This document shows, piece by piece, positions 25,207-35,116 of a stretch of DNA of 64,000 bases. Source of the DNA: Thiocapsa marina 5811 (GTDB taxonomy: Bacteria; Pseudomonadota; Gammaproteobacteria; Chromatiales; Chromatiaceae); assembly GCF_000223985.1 (NCBI RefSeq), contig NZ_AFWV01000008.1:124001-188000 (forward strand), in the 5' to 3' direction. The stretch's first letter is position 1; each line of letters starts with the position of its first letter. The notes below the pieces were generated by a model. It ran no database searches and had not been told where the DNA came from. It saw only the letters and a list, made by a program, of their open reading frames with translations. A program made the position numbers and the translations under genes.

Positions 25207-25247
25207 CCCTCTCGGCTCCCCGTGCCCGCCGTCGGGGGGCGAGAGGG
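25207..25247. other. Long G+C-rich hairpin between two exported-protein genes
   Basis: The outer arms ccctctcg and cgagaggg, plus inner ccccg/cgggg pairing, make a strong stem over about 41 bases. It lies between the stop of the 25287-25847 gene and the start of the next gene on the minus strand. No T-run follows, so it is more likely an mRNA processing or stability element than a simple terminator. Confidence 0.55.
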
Positions 25248-25286
25248 CAATCGCATCGACAAACGCGCGTCAATCTCGCGCAGAAC

Positions 25287-25847
25287 TCAGAGAAGCGGCT
25301 TCTGGTAGAAGACGCGATACGTATTCAATCCGGTCGAAGGATCGAGTCTGCACGTGATCGTGCTGGCATCGAAGCCGTTGAAAAGACTGAGGTCAAAACT
25401 CTGCTGGGTTACTCCGGGCAGGGTTCCTGGAGCCGAGATCGTGTGGGTCACGAAATTGGTCACGGATGTATCTACGATGTCGGGCTCGATATCTAAGTAG
25501 GTGCACAGCACGCTCGCGGTCGGCGCGGCCGTGGAATCGAACCATACACTCAGGGAGGCGCTTCCCGGACCGTACCAGTTGAGCGTGTCGTCGGCGCTCG
25601 AGTACCACAATTCGGTATTGTTGGTGACGGGACAGACAACCCATACCGGGAAGGTAGCTTGGTTCCACACGCGGACGTGGTCCCAGCGGAGATTTTGCGC
25701 GAGCTGGAGGCTCGCAGCCCGGCAGGCCACCGCCGGTGTTTCGCCGACCGGTGCGGCTTGCACGTCGCGAGAGAGCGGCGAGAACGCGGTGAATCCAGCA
25801 GCCAATGCAAGCCACGATACTGCAAAGACAATCGGATAAGTCTTCAT
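25287..25847 (-). CDS. Secreted protein of unknown function
   Basis: The 186-residue protein begins with a signal sequence (MKTYPIVFAVSWLALAAGFTAFSPLSRDVQA). The mature part is beta-rich with four cysteines, a conserved-looking block FPVWVVCPVTNNTELW and no enzyme motif. A GGAGG ribosome-binding site precedes the ATG at 25847, and a good sigma-70-type promoter lies about 60 bases upstream, so it is clearly an expressed gene. It may be a short adhesin-like or surface protein, but that is only a guess from composition. Confidence 0.65.
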   Translation of the reverse strand: MKTYPIVFAVSWLALAAGFTAFSPLSRDVQAAPVGETPAVACRAASLQLAQNLRWDHVRVWNQATFPVWVVCPVTNNTELWYSSADDTLNWYGPGSASLSVWFDSTAAPTASVLCTYLDIEPDIVDTSVTNFVTHTISAPGTLPGVTQQSFDLSLFNGFDASTITCRLDPSTGLNTYRVFYQKPLL

Positions 25848-25904
25848 TTCAGCCTCCGTTGAAGTACGATGCCGTTTGCTCTTCCGCTGTTTCCTCGTAA
25901 TTTG

Positions 25905-25932
25905 AATCTAGTCGATAGTCCGGGCCTGTCAA
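25905..25932 (-). promoter_or_regulatory. Sigma-70-type promoter for the secreted-protein gene at 25287-25847
   Basis: On the minus strand a perfect -35 TTGACA (25927-25932) is followed after 16 bases by TAGATT (25905-25910), a 4/6 match to the -10 hexamer. The distance to the ATG at 25847 gives a leader of about 50 bases containing GGAGG. The element looks genuine, though it is not tested. Confidence 0.55.
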
Positions 25933-26131
25933 CACCAAGGGACGCAAAACAACGGATCTTTCGGGGCAAGATCGAGGGGAATCTGGCTCCTGAAGCGTCC
26001 GCGCAGAGTCGCGACGCGTCATCGAGGTGTCGACGAGGAGGAGCGCAGAGTGCTGTCGGACGCGTTTCCGAGATGCATCGGAAAAGCTTACGGAGACGGG
26101 GGCATGCGGCCCGTCGAACCGGCTGGGGTCG

Positions 26132-26881
26132 TCAACTCGATTCGCGGCGCCAACCATCGCGCTGAAGGCTGATTCTCTCGTCCATGAATCGAGGATTCTC
26201 GATCAGCTCCCGAGCGCGATCGCGAGACGAGCCGCGGCGGGAAATATACGTGAAGCAGTCGATCATGTCCCTGCAACCCCAATTTACGAGCTCCTGCCGG
26301 TAGCAGGACAGACCGTTGTCCGCACAAAGGTCATCGACGATGTCTGCAGAGACCGTACTTCCTCGCCAATGTTTGTTCTCGATCGAGAAGCCTTGGCCAT
26401 CCGATCGTTTAAATGCGGCCATGTTCGAATGGTGAAGAAAGGCAACGCCTTCGGATCGGAGTACTCGTGACAGCTCTTTAACATAAGACGCCATCACGTC
26501 AAGCTCAACGTGAACCAGAGAGTCGAAGGAGAAAACGAAATCGACGGAATCTGACGGAACTCCGGTTAGTAATCGGCCATCATTGACGACGTAGCTAATG
26601 TGCTGCTCTGCAGAGAAGCGTCGTTGGCAAGCTTCGATGCAGCGCTCGGTCAAGTCGACCAGCGTCATCGCTCTGCATTGATCCTTCAAGTACTGAGTCA
26701 TACGCCCGTAGCCGGGGGCGATCTCGATCAGATTGCCGACGGGCAATAAGGTTTGAATGCGTGGAAGAACGGCGCCGAACCATAGATTGTCGCTGCCTCC
26801 CCAGAGCTCTGACCACTCATCCCCCCCCTTGTCCCAATCGTAGTGGGACCAGTGCTTGAGGTTTTCTTCAGTTGTTGGCAT
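26132..26881 (-). CDS. Class I SAM-dependent methyltransferase
   Basis: The 249-residue soluble protein has the methyltransferase fold: LIEIAPGYGRMTQYLKDQC is motif I, MTLVDLTERCIEAC the acidic strand, and VDFVFSFDSLVHVELDVM motif IV. ELSRVLRSEGVAFLHHSNMA follows. Its N-terminal HWSHYDWDKGGDEWSELWGG is typical of methyltransferases found in polysaccharide and nucleotide-sugar loci. The ATG at 26881 has GGAG five bases upstream. It closes the lower-G+C segment; neighbours do not reveal the substrate. Confidence 0.8.
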   Translation of the reverse strand: MPTTEENLKHWSHYDWDKGGDEWSELWGGSDNLWFGAVLPRIQTLLPVGNLIEIAPGYGRMTQYLKDQCRAMTLVDLTERCIEACQRRFSAEQHISYVVNDGRLLTGVPSDSVDFVFSFDSLVHVELDVMASYVKELSRVLRSEGVAFLHHSNMAAFKRSDGQGFSIENKHWRGSTVSADIVDDLCADNGLSCYRQELVNWGCRDMIDCFTYISRRGSSRDRARELIENPRFMDERISLQRDGWRRESS

Positions 26882-27065
26882 AAGTACTCCGGTTCGGTAG
26901 CAGTCCGTGAAGGGAATCGGTGAACCCTAAATAAAACGCCTCATCGAGCTCTTGGTTCGGCGTCAATGGCATCCGGTATCGCGCAAAATGACCATTTGCA
27001 CAGCGGCGTTATTCGTGCACCGACAAAACGTCGCCCTCGGACAATAGTCTTTGGTGCCTTGTGTT

Positions 27066-27875
27066 TCAACGTGACTGATTCGCCGCGGCGAGCCGGTCGA
27101 GGCGCAGGCGCTGGCGCTCGTCAAACAAACGGCGCGAACCGATCCAGACGGCGGCCATCGAGCCGAGCCCGGTACCGGCGGCGATGAGGAACATGATGAG
27201 AAGCTGGTACTTGGCGGCTTCCATCGGCGGACTGCCGGCGAGGATCTGGCCGGTCATCATGCCGGGGAGGCTGACCAGGCCGGCGGTGGCCATGGCGTTG
27301 ATGATGGGGATGAGGCCGGAGCGCAGGGCGTCGCGACGCACCTCTTCGATCGCGTCGTCCCAAGTGCCGCCGGCGAGCAGGCGTGCCTCGATGCGTCCGC
27401 GTGCATCCCAGGCCTGGCGGGTCAGGCTGTCGAGCGCGATGGCGATCCCGCTCATGGTGTTGCCGAGCATCATGCCGAGCAGCGGGATCAGATACTGCGG
27501 CTGATACCAGGGCTCGACCCCGATGATGACCGTCAGGGCGAGTAGGGTGACGGTGAAGGCGGACAGGAACATCGAGAGCGCGCCGATCCCGTAACCCCAG
27601 ACGCCCCGGTACCGTCGCTTCTGTCGCTGCATCACTTCGTATCCGGCGACCGAGAGCATCACCAGGGCCATCAGTCCGATCAACGGCAGACTGGTCTGGG
27701 CGAAGAGCACCTTCAGCACCAGCCCGACAAGCATGAGCTGGACCGTGCTGCGTGCGGCGGAGACCAGGACGCGCCGCTCGATCCCGAGGCGCAGTCGCCA
27801 AGACATGCCGGCGAGCAAAAGGACCAGGATGGAGGCCAGTCCCAGATCGAAAGGGCTGAGATGGATGAGGGTCAC
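27066..27875 (-). CDS. fetB: ABC transporter permease, FetB/YbbM family (UPF0014)
   Basis: This 269-residue protein has about seven transmembrane helices. It shows the family landmarks AARSTVQLMLVGLVLKVLF, LIPLLGMMLGNTMSGIAIALDSL and LVSLPGMMTGQILAGSPPMEAAKYQLLIMFL. In E. coli FetAB exports iron and protects against oxidative stress. Its ATG at 27875 overlaps the stop of the ATPase gene by four bases, so the two are translationally coupled. The role in iron export is by family inference. Confidence 0.9.
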   Translation of the reverse strand: MTLIHLSPFDLGLASILVLLLAGMSWRLRLGIERRVLVSAARSTVQLMLVGLVLKVLFAQTSLPLIGLMALVMLSVAGYEVMQRQKRRYRGVWGYGIGALSMFLSAFTVTLLALTVIIGVEPWYQPQYLIPLLGMMLGNTMSGIAIALDSLTRQAWDARGRIEARLLAGGTWDDAIEEVRRDALRSGLIPIINAMATAGLVSLPGMMTGQILAGSPPMEAAKYQLLIMFLIAAGTGLGSMAAVWIGSRRLFDERQRLRLDRLAAANQSR

Positions 27876-28615
27876 GCTTCGGGCTCCAAACGCTCGTTGC
27901 GGATGATCAGCGAGCGCCCGCCGATCCGGCGGCGTTGCTCCGGATCGTGGCTGACCCAGAGAACGGCTGCGCCCTGCGCCTTGCGATAGGTCTCGACGAC
28001 GGACTCAACGCGTGCGCTGTTGCTCGGATCCAGGTTCGCGGTGGCCTCGTCGAGCAGCAGCGCTTCGGGTGTCTGTGCGAGCAGGCGCACCAGGGCCAAC
28101 CGCTGACGCTCGCCGGTCGAGAGGCGCGTGACCGACCAGCCGAGAACATCGGGTGCGAAGCCGAGACGATCGAGCCAGTCGGTCATGGTCGACGGATCCG
28201 GCAGGGCGGGGTGGTTCGAGACGCGGCCGGGCGGGCGGCGCAAGGGTTTCGGCAGACGCGGTAAAGCCGGACGAAGCAGTGAGGAGGGCCGGGACACCGG
28301 CTCCGGCGCGGCGCGGTCCGCGTGCGTGCTTAAGATGCTCGGCAGATGCTCGCCGACGCTTTCCGCCCACCAGAAGGCTTCCGCAGGCAGAAGACCGACC
28401 CGCCGACGCCAAGTCGCAGGGGCGATGCGCGAGCGTGGTTCTTCGCCGAGCCAGACCTCGCCCTCGTGCGGATCCAGGTCGGCGACGGCGCGCAGCAGGA
28501 GACTCTTGCCCGAGCCGGACGGGCCCGACACGAAGACCAGCTCACCCGCAGCGAGCGTGAGGTCGAGCGGTCCGAGCGCCCGCGACCGGATCCCCTCGAG
28601 TCTGAGTCCGGACAT
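27872..28615 (-). CDS. fetA: ABC transporter ATP-binding protein, FetA/YbbL type
   Basis: This is the ATPase partner of FetB, about 247 residues. Walker A is GPSGSGKS (31-38), the signature is LSTGE (165-169), Walker B is ALLLDE (about 185-190), and the switch His lies in WVSHD. An unusual basic/proline-rich insert of nearly 50 residues (about 96-143) sits between the Q-loop region and the signature; E. coli FetA is shorter there. The ATG at 28615 has GGGAG just upstream. An ATG at 28630 overlapping the trmB stop by one base is an equally possible start by coupling. Confidence 0.85.
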   Translation of the reverse strand: MSGLRLEGIRSRALGPLDLTLAAGELVFVSGPSGSGKSLLLRAVADLDPHEGEVWLGEEPRSRIAPATWRRRVGLLPAEAFWWAESVGEHLPSILSTHADRAAPEPVSRPSSLLRPALPRLPKPLRRPPGRVSNHPALPDPSTMTDWLDRLGFAPDVLGWSVTRLSTGERQRLALVRLLAQTPEALLLDEATANLDPSNSARVESVVETYRKAQGAAVLWVSHDPEQRRRIGGRSLIIRNERLEPEA

Positions 28616-28629
28616 CGGCGCTCCCGCCA

Positions 28630-29331
28630 TCAACGCCGACGAAACATCAGGTCGCGGACCCGATGGCCGAGGCGTTCGCCGCGTTGCTCGAAGCGGGTTA
28701 GGGGACGTGACGCCGGGCGGGGCGAAAAACTCCCGGGTCCGGCGAGATTCTCGAAGGTCGTGGAAGACGCCTCAAGGATCTCGAGCATCTGCTCGGCGTA
28801 GGGTTCCCAATCGGTTGCTGCGTGAAAGACGCCGCCCGAGCGGAGCGCGCGCGCGAGCAGCCCGATCAGCTCCGGTGTCAGGATCCGACGCTTGTGATGG
28901 CGGCGTTTCGGCCAGGGGTCGGGAAAGAAGAGCTGAACACGGTCCAAACTGCCGGGGGCGATGCCGCGGGTGAGCACCTCGACCGCGTCGTGCCGAATCA
29001 GCCTTAGATTGGTCAACCCGCGTCGCTCGATCTCGAGCAGCAAATGCCCCACGCCGGGACGATGGACCTCGATCCCCAGCCAATTGCTCTGCGGATCCTG
29101 CTCGGCCATCTCGGCAAGTGAATCGCCGTTGCCGAACCCGATCTCGAGGACGACGGGGTGTGCGTCGCCGAAGAGTCCCGCGAGGTCGATCGCCGTGTCC
29201 GGCGTCCACTCCACCCCGTAGAGCGGCCAGAGGTCTTGAAAGGCGCGCTCCTGCGCCGAGGTCAAACGACCTTCGCGCAGGACGAAGCTACGAATGGGAC
29301 GCAGGAATTTGGGCGTTGTCTCGGCCGTCAT
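28630..29331 (-). CDS. trmB: tRNA (guanine-N7)-methyltransferase
   Basis: TrmB methylates G46 of tRNA using SAM. The 233-residue protein has the family marks LEIGFGNGDSLAEMA (SAM site), the GIEVHRPGVGHLL block, VQLFFPDPWPKRRHHKRRI and the C-terminal TRFEQRGERLGHRVRDLMF. The ATG at 29331 (MTAETTPKFLRPIRSFVLREGR) has AAGGAC upstream and starts at the usual family position. The gene is the first of a minus-strand unit with fetA and fetB. Confidence 0.96.
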   Translation of the reverse strand: MTAETTPKFLRPIRSFVLREGRLTSAQERAFQDLWPLYGVEWTPDTAIDLAGLFGDAHPVVLEIGFGNGDSLAEMAEQDPQSNWLGIEVHRPGVGHLLLEIERRGLTNLRLIRHDAVEVLTRGIAPGSLDRVQLFFPDPWPKRRHHKRRILTPELIGLLARALRSGGVFHAATDWEPYAEQMLEILEASSTTFENLAGPGSFSPRPASRPLTRFEQRGERLGHRVRDLMFRRR

Positions 29332-29498
29332 GAGGTCCTTACAACTGGCCTCTCGGCCGTCCACGCGACGACCGCTTTCGCAGTCGAAGCGCTCTAATCA
29401 TTGGATTCAATCATTCTGAACCGCGTCCGGCACGAACCTCGCTCGCAGCCTTCGACGCTCGCCCCGCAACGACCATCCCGTTCCGCTCGAGACGCGGT

Positions 29499-30302
29499 TC
29501 AGGGCTGGAAGAACAGGCCTTCCATGGGCGAAGACGCCGAGGCGAACCGCTTCGGTGCCATGCGACCGGCAAGGTACGCTTCGCGCCCTGCCTCGATCCC
29601 CTTGCGCATGGCGCTGGCCATCAGGATCGGGTCGCGCGCCGCGGCGATCGCCGTATTCATCAGCACGCCGTCGCAGCCGAGCTCCATCGCTACGGCGGCA
29701 TCGGACGCGGTGCCGACGCCCGCGTCGACCAGGATCGGGACGTGCGCGTTCTCGACGATGGTGCGGATATTGAGGGGGTTGCGGATACCGAGCCCGGAGC
29801 CGATCGGCGCCGCGAGAGGCATCACGGCGATGCACCCGATCTCTTCGAGCTGTCGGGCGACGATCGGGTCGTCGTTGGTGTAGACCATGACCTGGAAGCC
29901 GTCCTTGACCAGCTCCTCGGCCGCCTTGAGCGTGGCGATCACGTCCGGGAAGAGCGTCTTCTCGTCGCCGAGGACCTCGAGCTTGACCAAGTTGTGCCCG
30001 TCCAACAGCTCGCGCGCCAGTCGGCAAGTCCGCACGGCGGTCTCGACATCGTAGCAGCCTGCCGTATTGGGCAGGATGGTGTAGCGCTCGGGCGGCAGGA
30101 TATCGAGGATGTTCGGTTCGCCGGGGGTCTGGCCGAGGTTGGTACGCCGCACCGCGACCGTGACGATCTCGGCGCCGCTCGCCTCGATGGCCCGAGCGGT
30201 CTCGGCCATGTCTTTGTATTTTCCGGTGCCGACGAGGAGGCGGGAGCTGTACTCACGTCCGGCGAGGGTCAAGCGATCGGGTGCGGTGGTCTCTGTGGGC
30301 AT
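29499..30302 (-). CDS. thiG: Thiazole synthase
   Basis: ThiG forms the thiazole phosphate of thiamine from deoxyxylulose-5-phosphate, dehydroglycine and ThiS thiocarboxylate. The 267-residue protein shows [31 protein letters not shown] with the Schiff-base lysine region, and [32 protein letters not shown] for phosphate binding. The start ATG at 30302 ([15 protein letters not shown]) is preferred over an upstream TTG. It lies 60 bases after thiS. No TPP-riboswitch-like fold is visible, because glgC ends just before thiS. Confidence 0.96.
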   Translation of the reverse strand: MPTETTAPDRLTLAGREYSSRLLVGTGKYKDMAETARAIEASGAEIVTVAVRRTNLGQTPGEPNILDILPPERYTILPNTAGCYDVETAVRTCRLARELLDGHNLVKLEVLGDEKTLFPDVIATLKAAEELVKDGFQVMVYTNDDPIVARQLEEIGCIAVMPLAAPIGSGLGIRNPLNIRTIVENAHVPILVDAGVGTASDAAVAMELGCDGVLMNTAIAAARDPILMASAMRKGIEAGREAYLAGRMAPKRFASASSPMEGLFFQP

Positions 30303-30362
30303 GGATGTCTTGGCCAAGAAAGATTCAGGATAAGGGTTGCGGAGCGATGATCCTAAGGCGAA

Positions 30363-30563
30363 TCATCCGCCGCCGACGGCGTGGATGATCTCGACCTGAT
30401 CGTGCGGTGCGAGTCTGCGCTCCGGAAAACGGCTTCGTGGAACCAGCTCGGCGTTGACCTCGACGGCCAAGCGGCGGTTGCCGAGCTGAAGCTGCTCGAT
30501 CAGCTCGGCCATGGTGATTGCGTCGTCCACCTCGGTGGCCGCGCCGTTTACGATGATCTGCAT
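30363..30563 (-). CDS. thiS: Sulfur carrier protein ThiS
   Basis: ThiS is a 66-residue ubiquitin-like sulfur carrier in thiamine biosynthesis. It ends in Gly-Gly (EIIHAVGGG), the residues thiocarboxylated by ThiF and used by ThiG. MQIIVNGA at the start and the size are typical. It begins 13 bases after the glgC stop, so it may be read from the glgC transcript, and thiG follows. Confidence 0.95.
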   Translation of the reverse strand: MQIIVNGAATEVDDAITMAELIEQLQLGNRRLAVEVNAELVPRSRFPERRLAPHDQVEIIHAVGGG

Positions 30564-30576
30564 TCGGACCCGCCCC

Positions 30577-31848
30577 TCAACGAACGTGATTGGCGTCTTG
30601 GCCGAGCATCTCGGGCGTGACGAGGGTGACGCCGCCCTCGCTGACGTAGAACCCGGCCTTACGGTCCGCTTCCTGATCGAGCCCGATCACGGTTCCCTCG
30701 TCGATCTGGCAGTAGCGATCGATTACCGCATTGCGGATCGTGCAGTTTCGGCCGATCACGACATCCGGCAGGATGACCGAATCCTTCACGTACGCATAGG
30801 AGTTCACGCGCACGTTCGAGAACAACAACGAATGACGCACCGTGGAGCCGGAGATGATGCAGCCGCCGGAAACCATCGAGTCGACTGCCATACCGCGTCG
30901 ATCCTCGTCGTCGAACACGAACTTCGCCGGCGGCAATTGCTCTTGATACGTCCAGATCGGCCAGCTCTTGTCGTAGAGGCTCAGCGGGGGCGTGACGCCG
31001 ATCAGCTCGAGATTTGCCTCCCAGAAGGCGTCGAGCGTTCCGACGTCCCGCCAGTAGGCCTGCTCGCCGCTGCGCGGATCGCGAAAGGTATGTGCCATGA
31101 CGCGGTAGTGTTTGATGACCGCGGGGATGATGTCCTTGCCGAAGTCATGCGAAGAGCGCGGGGTGTCGGCGTCCTTGATCAGCTGCTCGAAGAGAAAACC
31201 GCGGTTGAACACATAGATGCCCATCGAGACGAGGCTCTTACCCGGCGCTCCGGGGATGGATTCGGGTTCTTTCGGTTTCTCGGCGAACTTCAGCACGCGG
31301 CCCTCGCCGTCGACCGACATGACGCCGAACTCGCTGGCGCGCTCGGTGTCCATCTCGAGGCAGCCGACCGTCATATCCGCGCCGGATTCGACGTGGTAGG
31401 CGATCATCGCGCCGTAATCCATCTTGTAGATGTGATCGCCGGCAAGCACGAGGATGTAGTCCGGATTGTGATCGCGAATGATATCGAGGTTTTGGAATAC
31501 AGCGTCGGCTGTCCCCGCGTACCAGGCGGTCTCGGCAACACGCTGCTGAGCCGGCCATAATTCCACGAATTCGCCGAATTCACCGCGCAAGAACCCCCAC
31601 CCCTTCTGTATATGCAGAATGAGTGAATGCGCCTTGTATTGTGTCAAGACGCCGATGCGTCGAATTCCCGAGTTGATGCAGTTGGAGAGCGGAAAATCCA
31701 CGATTCGGAACTTTCCTCCGAAAGGAACGGCCGGCTTGGATCTCCACGCTGTCAGGTGCATCAGGCGCGAGCCCCGTCCTCCGGCCAGGATCAGCGCCAG
31801 GGTATTGCGGGTCAGGCGGCTGACGAACCGGGGATTCGTTTGGGGCAT
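30577..31848 (-). CDS. glgC: Glucose-1-phosphate adenylyltransferase
   Basis: GlgC makes ADP-glucose, the committed step of bacterial glycogen synthesis. The 423-residue protein has the nucleotidyltransferase start [17 protein letters not shown], the substrate segment [25 protein letters not shown], the FAEKPKEP glucose-1-phosphate region, and a C-terminal left-handed beta-helix ([20 protein letters not shown]). It is divergent from glgB with a shared 271-bp upstream region, which fits joint control of storage. It is probably regulated allosterically by glycolytic intermediates, as in relatives. Confidence 0.97.
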   Translation of the reverse strand: MPQTNPRFVSRLTRNTLALILAGGRGSRLMHLTAWRSKPAVPFGGKFRIVDFPLSNCINSGIRRIGVLTQYKAHSLILHIQKGWGFLRGEFGEFVELWPAQQRVAETAWYAGTADAVFQNLDIIRDHNPDYILVLAGDHIYKMDYGAMIAYHVESGADMTVGCLEMDTERASEFGVMSVDGEGRVLKFAEKPKEPESIPGAPGKSLVSMGIYVFNRGFLFEQLIKDADTPRSSHDFGKDIIPAVIKHYRVMAHTFRDPRSGEQAYWRDVGTLDAFWEANLELIGVTPPLSLYDKSWPIWTYQEQLPPAKFVFDDEDRRGMAVDSMVSGGCIISGSTVRHSLLFSNVRVNSYAYVKDSVILPDVVIGRNCTIRNAVIDRYCQIDEGTVIGLDQEADRKAGFYVSEGGVTLVTPEMLGQDANHVR

Positions 31849-32119
31849 AAGTCCTCCTGTTGTCGTCTAGACGAGGGCATTAGAGTAGTCCCCCTTATGT
31901 TAACATCAAGACGGTCCGAAGCGTCGGCGCACTGCCCTGCGGTCGGGTAATCCCCGCGCCGCGCAGCGGGCCGTTGGTCCCGACGAGACCCCCGAACCTG
32001 TCCGCCCGTCTGCTGCCGACCCGCAGATTCTGGGTGTGGCGCCGCGATATCGAACGGTTTCCGTGACAGCGCCGATCAGCGGCGACATCGAGAGCCGACA
32101 GCGAAGGAAATACTTCAGA

Positions 32120-34393
32120 ATGGCAACCGCGACACAGCAAGCCCCCAAGGTTCCGGAACCCTTGCAGCGCATTATCGAGGCGCGTCACCACGACCCGTTC
32201 GAGGTCCTCGGCCGGCACCTCGAAGGCGACCGGGCCGTTGTCCGCGTGTTCCTGCCGGGCGCCGAGTCGGCCACCCTGGTCGAAGCGTCCGAGCCCTTCG
32301 CGCGGATCGAGGGAACGGATTTTTTTGTTTGGGAGGGTCCGGCGTCCAAGGTTCCCGAACGGTATCGCATCGACTGGAGCGATGCCGCCGGTCAGCGCCA
32401 CGTTCATCACGATCCCTACTGTTTTCCTCCACAGCTCCCGGATTTCGATCTCCACCTTTTCGGGGAGGGCAGACACTGGCACGCCTATCGGTTTCTGGGC
32501 TCGCACCTGACCGATGCCGACGGCGTGTCGGGCGTGCAGTTCGCGGTCTGGGCGCCGAGCGCCGAGCGCGTGAGCGTGGTCGGAGACTTCAACCGCTGGG
32601 ATGGACGCGCGCACCCGATGCGTGTGCGCGGCGGCACAGGTGTTTGGGAGTTGTTCATCCCGGGGATCGGGCAAGGCGGCTTCTATAAGTACGAGATCCG
32701 AGATCGCGCGACCAACATCCACGTCAAGATCGATCCTTACGCGCAGGCCTTTCAGGAGCGCCCGCAGACGGCCGGGTTCATCTGTCCGGAAAGTCGTTTC
32801 CGCTGGGCCGATCAGGCTTGGCTCGCGGCACGGGCCGACTCGGATTGGCAGCATCGGCCCTTTTCCGTTTACGAGGTCCATCTCGGGTCCTGGCAACGCG
32901 GCGAGGACGGCGACTTTCTCAATTATCGGGTTCTTGCAAAGCAGCTCGCGGACTACGTGACCGAGCTCGGCTTTACTCATATCGAGCTTCTGCCCATTAC
33001 CGAGCATCCCTTGGACGCTTCCTGGGGCTACCAATGCACCGGATATTTTGCGCCGAGCGCCCGCTTCGGCTCGCCGGACGATTTCCGCTTCTTTGTCGAT
33101 TATCTGCATCGTCGCGGGATCGGCGTTCTGCTGGACTGGGTGCCCGCTCATTTTCCCAAGGACGCCTACGCGCTGGCGCGATTCGACGGCACGGCCCTTT
33201 ACGAGCATGCCGATCCCCGCATGGGCGAACACAAGGATTGGGGAACCCTGATCTTCAATTTCGGCCGCAACGAGGTGAAGAACTTCCTGTTGTCGAGCGC
33301 GCTCTATTGGCTCGACGAATTCCATCTCGACGGGTTGCGCGTGGACGCCGTCGCGTCCATGCTGTATCTGGACTATTCGCGCAATGCCGGTGAATGGATC
33401 CCGAACAAATACGGCGGCAACGAGAATCTCGAAGCGGTGGATTTCATCCGCCAACTCAATACCGTGACCCATGAGCAGCACCCCGGCACCTTGATGATCG
33501 CCGAGGAGTCGACCGCGTGGCCGGCGGTCTCGCGTCCGACCTATCTCGGCGGTCTCGGTTTCAGCATGAAATGGAACATGGGCTGGATGCACGACACCCT
33601 GTCCTATATGCAGAAGGATCCAATCTATCGTCATTATCATCACGATCTACTGACGTTCGGCCTTCTCTACGCCTTCACCGAGAATTTCGTGCTCCCCTTC
33701 TCGCACGACGAGGTGGTGCACGGAAAGAAGTCCATGCTGGACAAGATGCCCGGTGATGCCTGGCAAAAATTCGCGAGCCTGCGCCTGCTCTACACCTTTA
33801 TGTTCAGCTACCCCGGCAAGAAGTTGCTTTTCCAGGGCTGCGAGTTCGCACACGGCGCCGAATGGGACTTCGACGCGGCCATGGACTGGGATCTGCTGGA
33901 GCGTCCGCAGCACGAAGGGATCAAGCAGATCGTTTCGGACCTCAACCGCCTCTATCGGGAGCAGCCCGCGCTGCATGAGGTCGACTTCGACAGTGCCGGA
34001 TTCGAGTGGATCGACTGTCACGACAGCTCCCAATCCGTGCTCAGTTATCTGCGCAAGGACCGCTCCGGCAAGCAAATCGTGGCCGCCGCGTTCAACTTTA
34101 CCCCCGTACCGCGCACCGACTATCGCATCGGCGTACCCGAGCCCGGCTTCTATCGCGAGGCACTGAATTCGGACGCCGAGCTCTACGGCGGCAGCAATGT
34201 CGGCAACCAAGGCGGTGTCGAGGCCGAACCGGTGAGCTGGATGGGACGGCCGTATTCCATCCCGATCGCCCTGCCTCCGCTTGCCGGACTGATTCTGGTG
34301 CACGAGCCGGCGTCCGACGACGCGCTCGAAAGCGAGGCCGAGGCTAGGCTTCCCGATGTCGCGCTGACGAGCACCTCGGCCGAGGCGAGCTAG
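32120..34393 (+). CDS. glgB: 1,4-alpha-glucan branching enzyme
   Basis: GlgB cuts alpha-1,4 chains and forms alpha-1,6 branches in glycogen. The 757-residue protein has an N-terminal CBM48 module ([26 protein letters not shown]) and a GH13 barrel. Region motifs are [25 protein letters not shown] (nucleophile Asp), [10 protein letters not shown] (acid/base Glu) and [14 protein letters not shown], and a C-terminal beta-domain closes it. The ATG at 32120 has AAGGAAA about ten bases upstream; the longer frame has no signal. It is divergent from glgC. Confidence 0.97.
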   Translation: MATATQQAPKVPEPLQRIIEARHHDPFEVLGRHLEGDRAVVRVFLPGAESATLVEASEPFARIEGTDFFVWEGPASKVPERYRIDWSDAAGQRHVHHDPYCFPPQLPDFDLHLFGEGRHWHAYRFLGSHLTDADGVSGVQFAVWAPSAERVSVVGDFNRWDGRAHPMRVRGGTGVWELFIPGIGQGGFYKYEIRDRATNIHVKIDPYAQAFQERPQTAGFICPESRFRWADQAWLAARADSDWQHRPFSVYEVHLGSWQRGEDGDFLNYRVLAKQLADYVTELGFTHIELLPITEHPLDASWGYQCTGYFAPSARFGSPDDFRFFVDYLHRRGIGVLLDWVPAHFPKDAYALARFDGTALYEHADPRMGEHKDWGTLIFNFGRNEVKNFLLSSALYWLDEFHLDGLRVDAVASMLYLDYSRNAGEWIPNKYGGNENLEAVDFIRQLNTVTHEQHPGTLMIAEESTAWPAVSRPTYLGGLGFSMKWNMGWMHDTLSYMQKDPIYRHYHHDLLTFGLLYAFTENFVLPFSHDEVVHGKKSMLDKMPGDAWQKFASLRLLYTFMFSYPGKKLLFQGCEFAHGAEWDFDAAMDWDLLERPQHEGIKQIVSDLNRLYREQPALHEVDFDSAGFEWIDCHDSSQSVLSYLRKDRSGKQIVAAAFNFTPVPRTDYRIGVPEPGFYREALNSDAELYGGSNVGNQGGVEAEPVSWMGRPYSIPIALPPLAGLILVHEPASDDALESEAEARLPDVALTSTSAEAS

Positions 34394-34407
34394 CGGGTCC
34401 GAGACGC

Positions 34408-34866
34408 GTGGAGATCTGGGTCGACGCCGACGCCTGTCCGAATGCCGTGAAGGAGATCCTCTTTCGCGCATCGCAACGGCTCGGAGTTCAGGTGACGCTG
34501 GTGGCGAACGGGCCGGTAAGCACGCCGCCCTCGCCCTTGGTGCGCTCGGTGCGGGTCTCCGCGGGTTTCGATGTCGCCGACAACGAGATCCTGAAGCGCC
34601 TCGCCGCCGGCGACTTGGTCATCACCGCGGATATTCCGCTCGCGGCCGATGTCATCGAACGCGGCGGCCAGGCCCTGAACCCGCGCGGCGAGCTCTACAC
34701 CAAGGACACGATTCGCGAGCGCCTGACGATGCGTGACCTCATGGACACTCTACGCGGCAGCGGTATCAATACCGGTGGTCCCCCCGCCTTCGGGCCGCGC
34801 GATCGACAGACCTTCGCGAACGCGTTGGACGGTATACTCGCCAAATCCAAACCGCGTTCGGCGTAA
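34408..34866 (+). CDS. YaiI/YqxD family protein (UPF0178)
   Basis: The 152-residue soluble protein starts [21 protein letters not shown] and carries [28 protein letters not shown], the two hallmark blocks of the UPF0178 family. The fold is NYN/PIN-like and conserved acidic residues suggest a nuclease, but no activity is established. The start is a GTG at 34408, 14 bases after glgB, so it may ride on the glgB transcript. Confidence 0.9.
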   Translation: MEIWVDADACPNAVKEILFRASQRLGVQVTLVANGPVSTPPSPLVRSVRVSAGFDVADNEILKRLAAGDLVITADIPLAADVIERGGQALNPRGELYTKDTIRERLTMRDLMDTLRGSGINTGGPPAFGPRDRQTFANALDGILAKSKPRSA

Positions 34867-35116
34867 TCGGCGTGGTTGCCGGTGGGATTGAGCGTGTCGC
34901 GATCTACAATGACGGCGAGACGTGATCTGAATGGCTTTTTTCGGATTTCGGGTCGCGTTCTCGAGCGATCGCAGTCGGGAGCGGGCTTAACCCGCGTCGG
35001 TCGCGGCGCTCTCGACCCTGCGCGAGGCGGGGTCTCTACTTCACGGCAACGGTGCAGATTACGCTGGGCGCAGCTCGAGGCGTCGGACTTTTCAATGCGT
35101 TTGGAGGAATCCTCGG

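Noticed and set aside
30300-30600. Possible TPP riboswitch before the thiamine genes
   Set aside because: thiS begins 13 bases after glgC and there is no room or conserved thi-box sequence.
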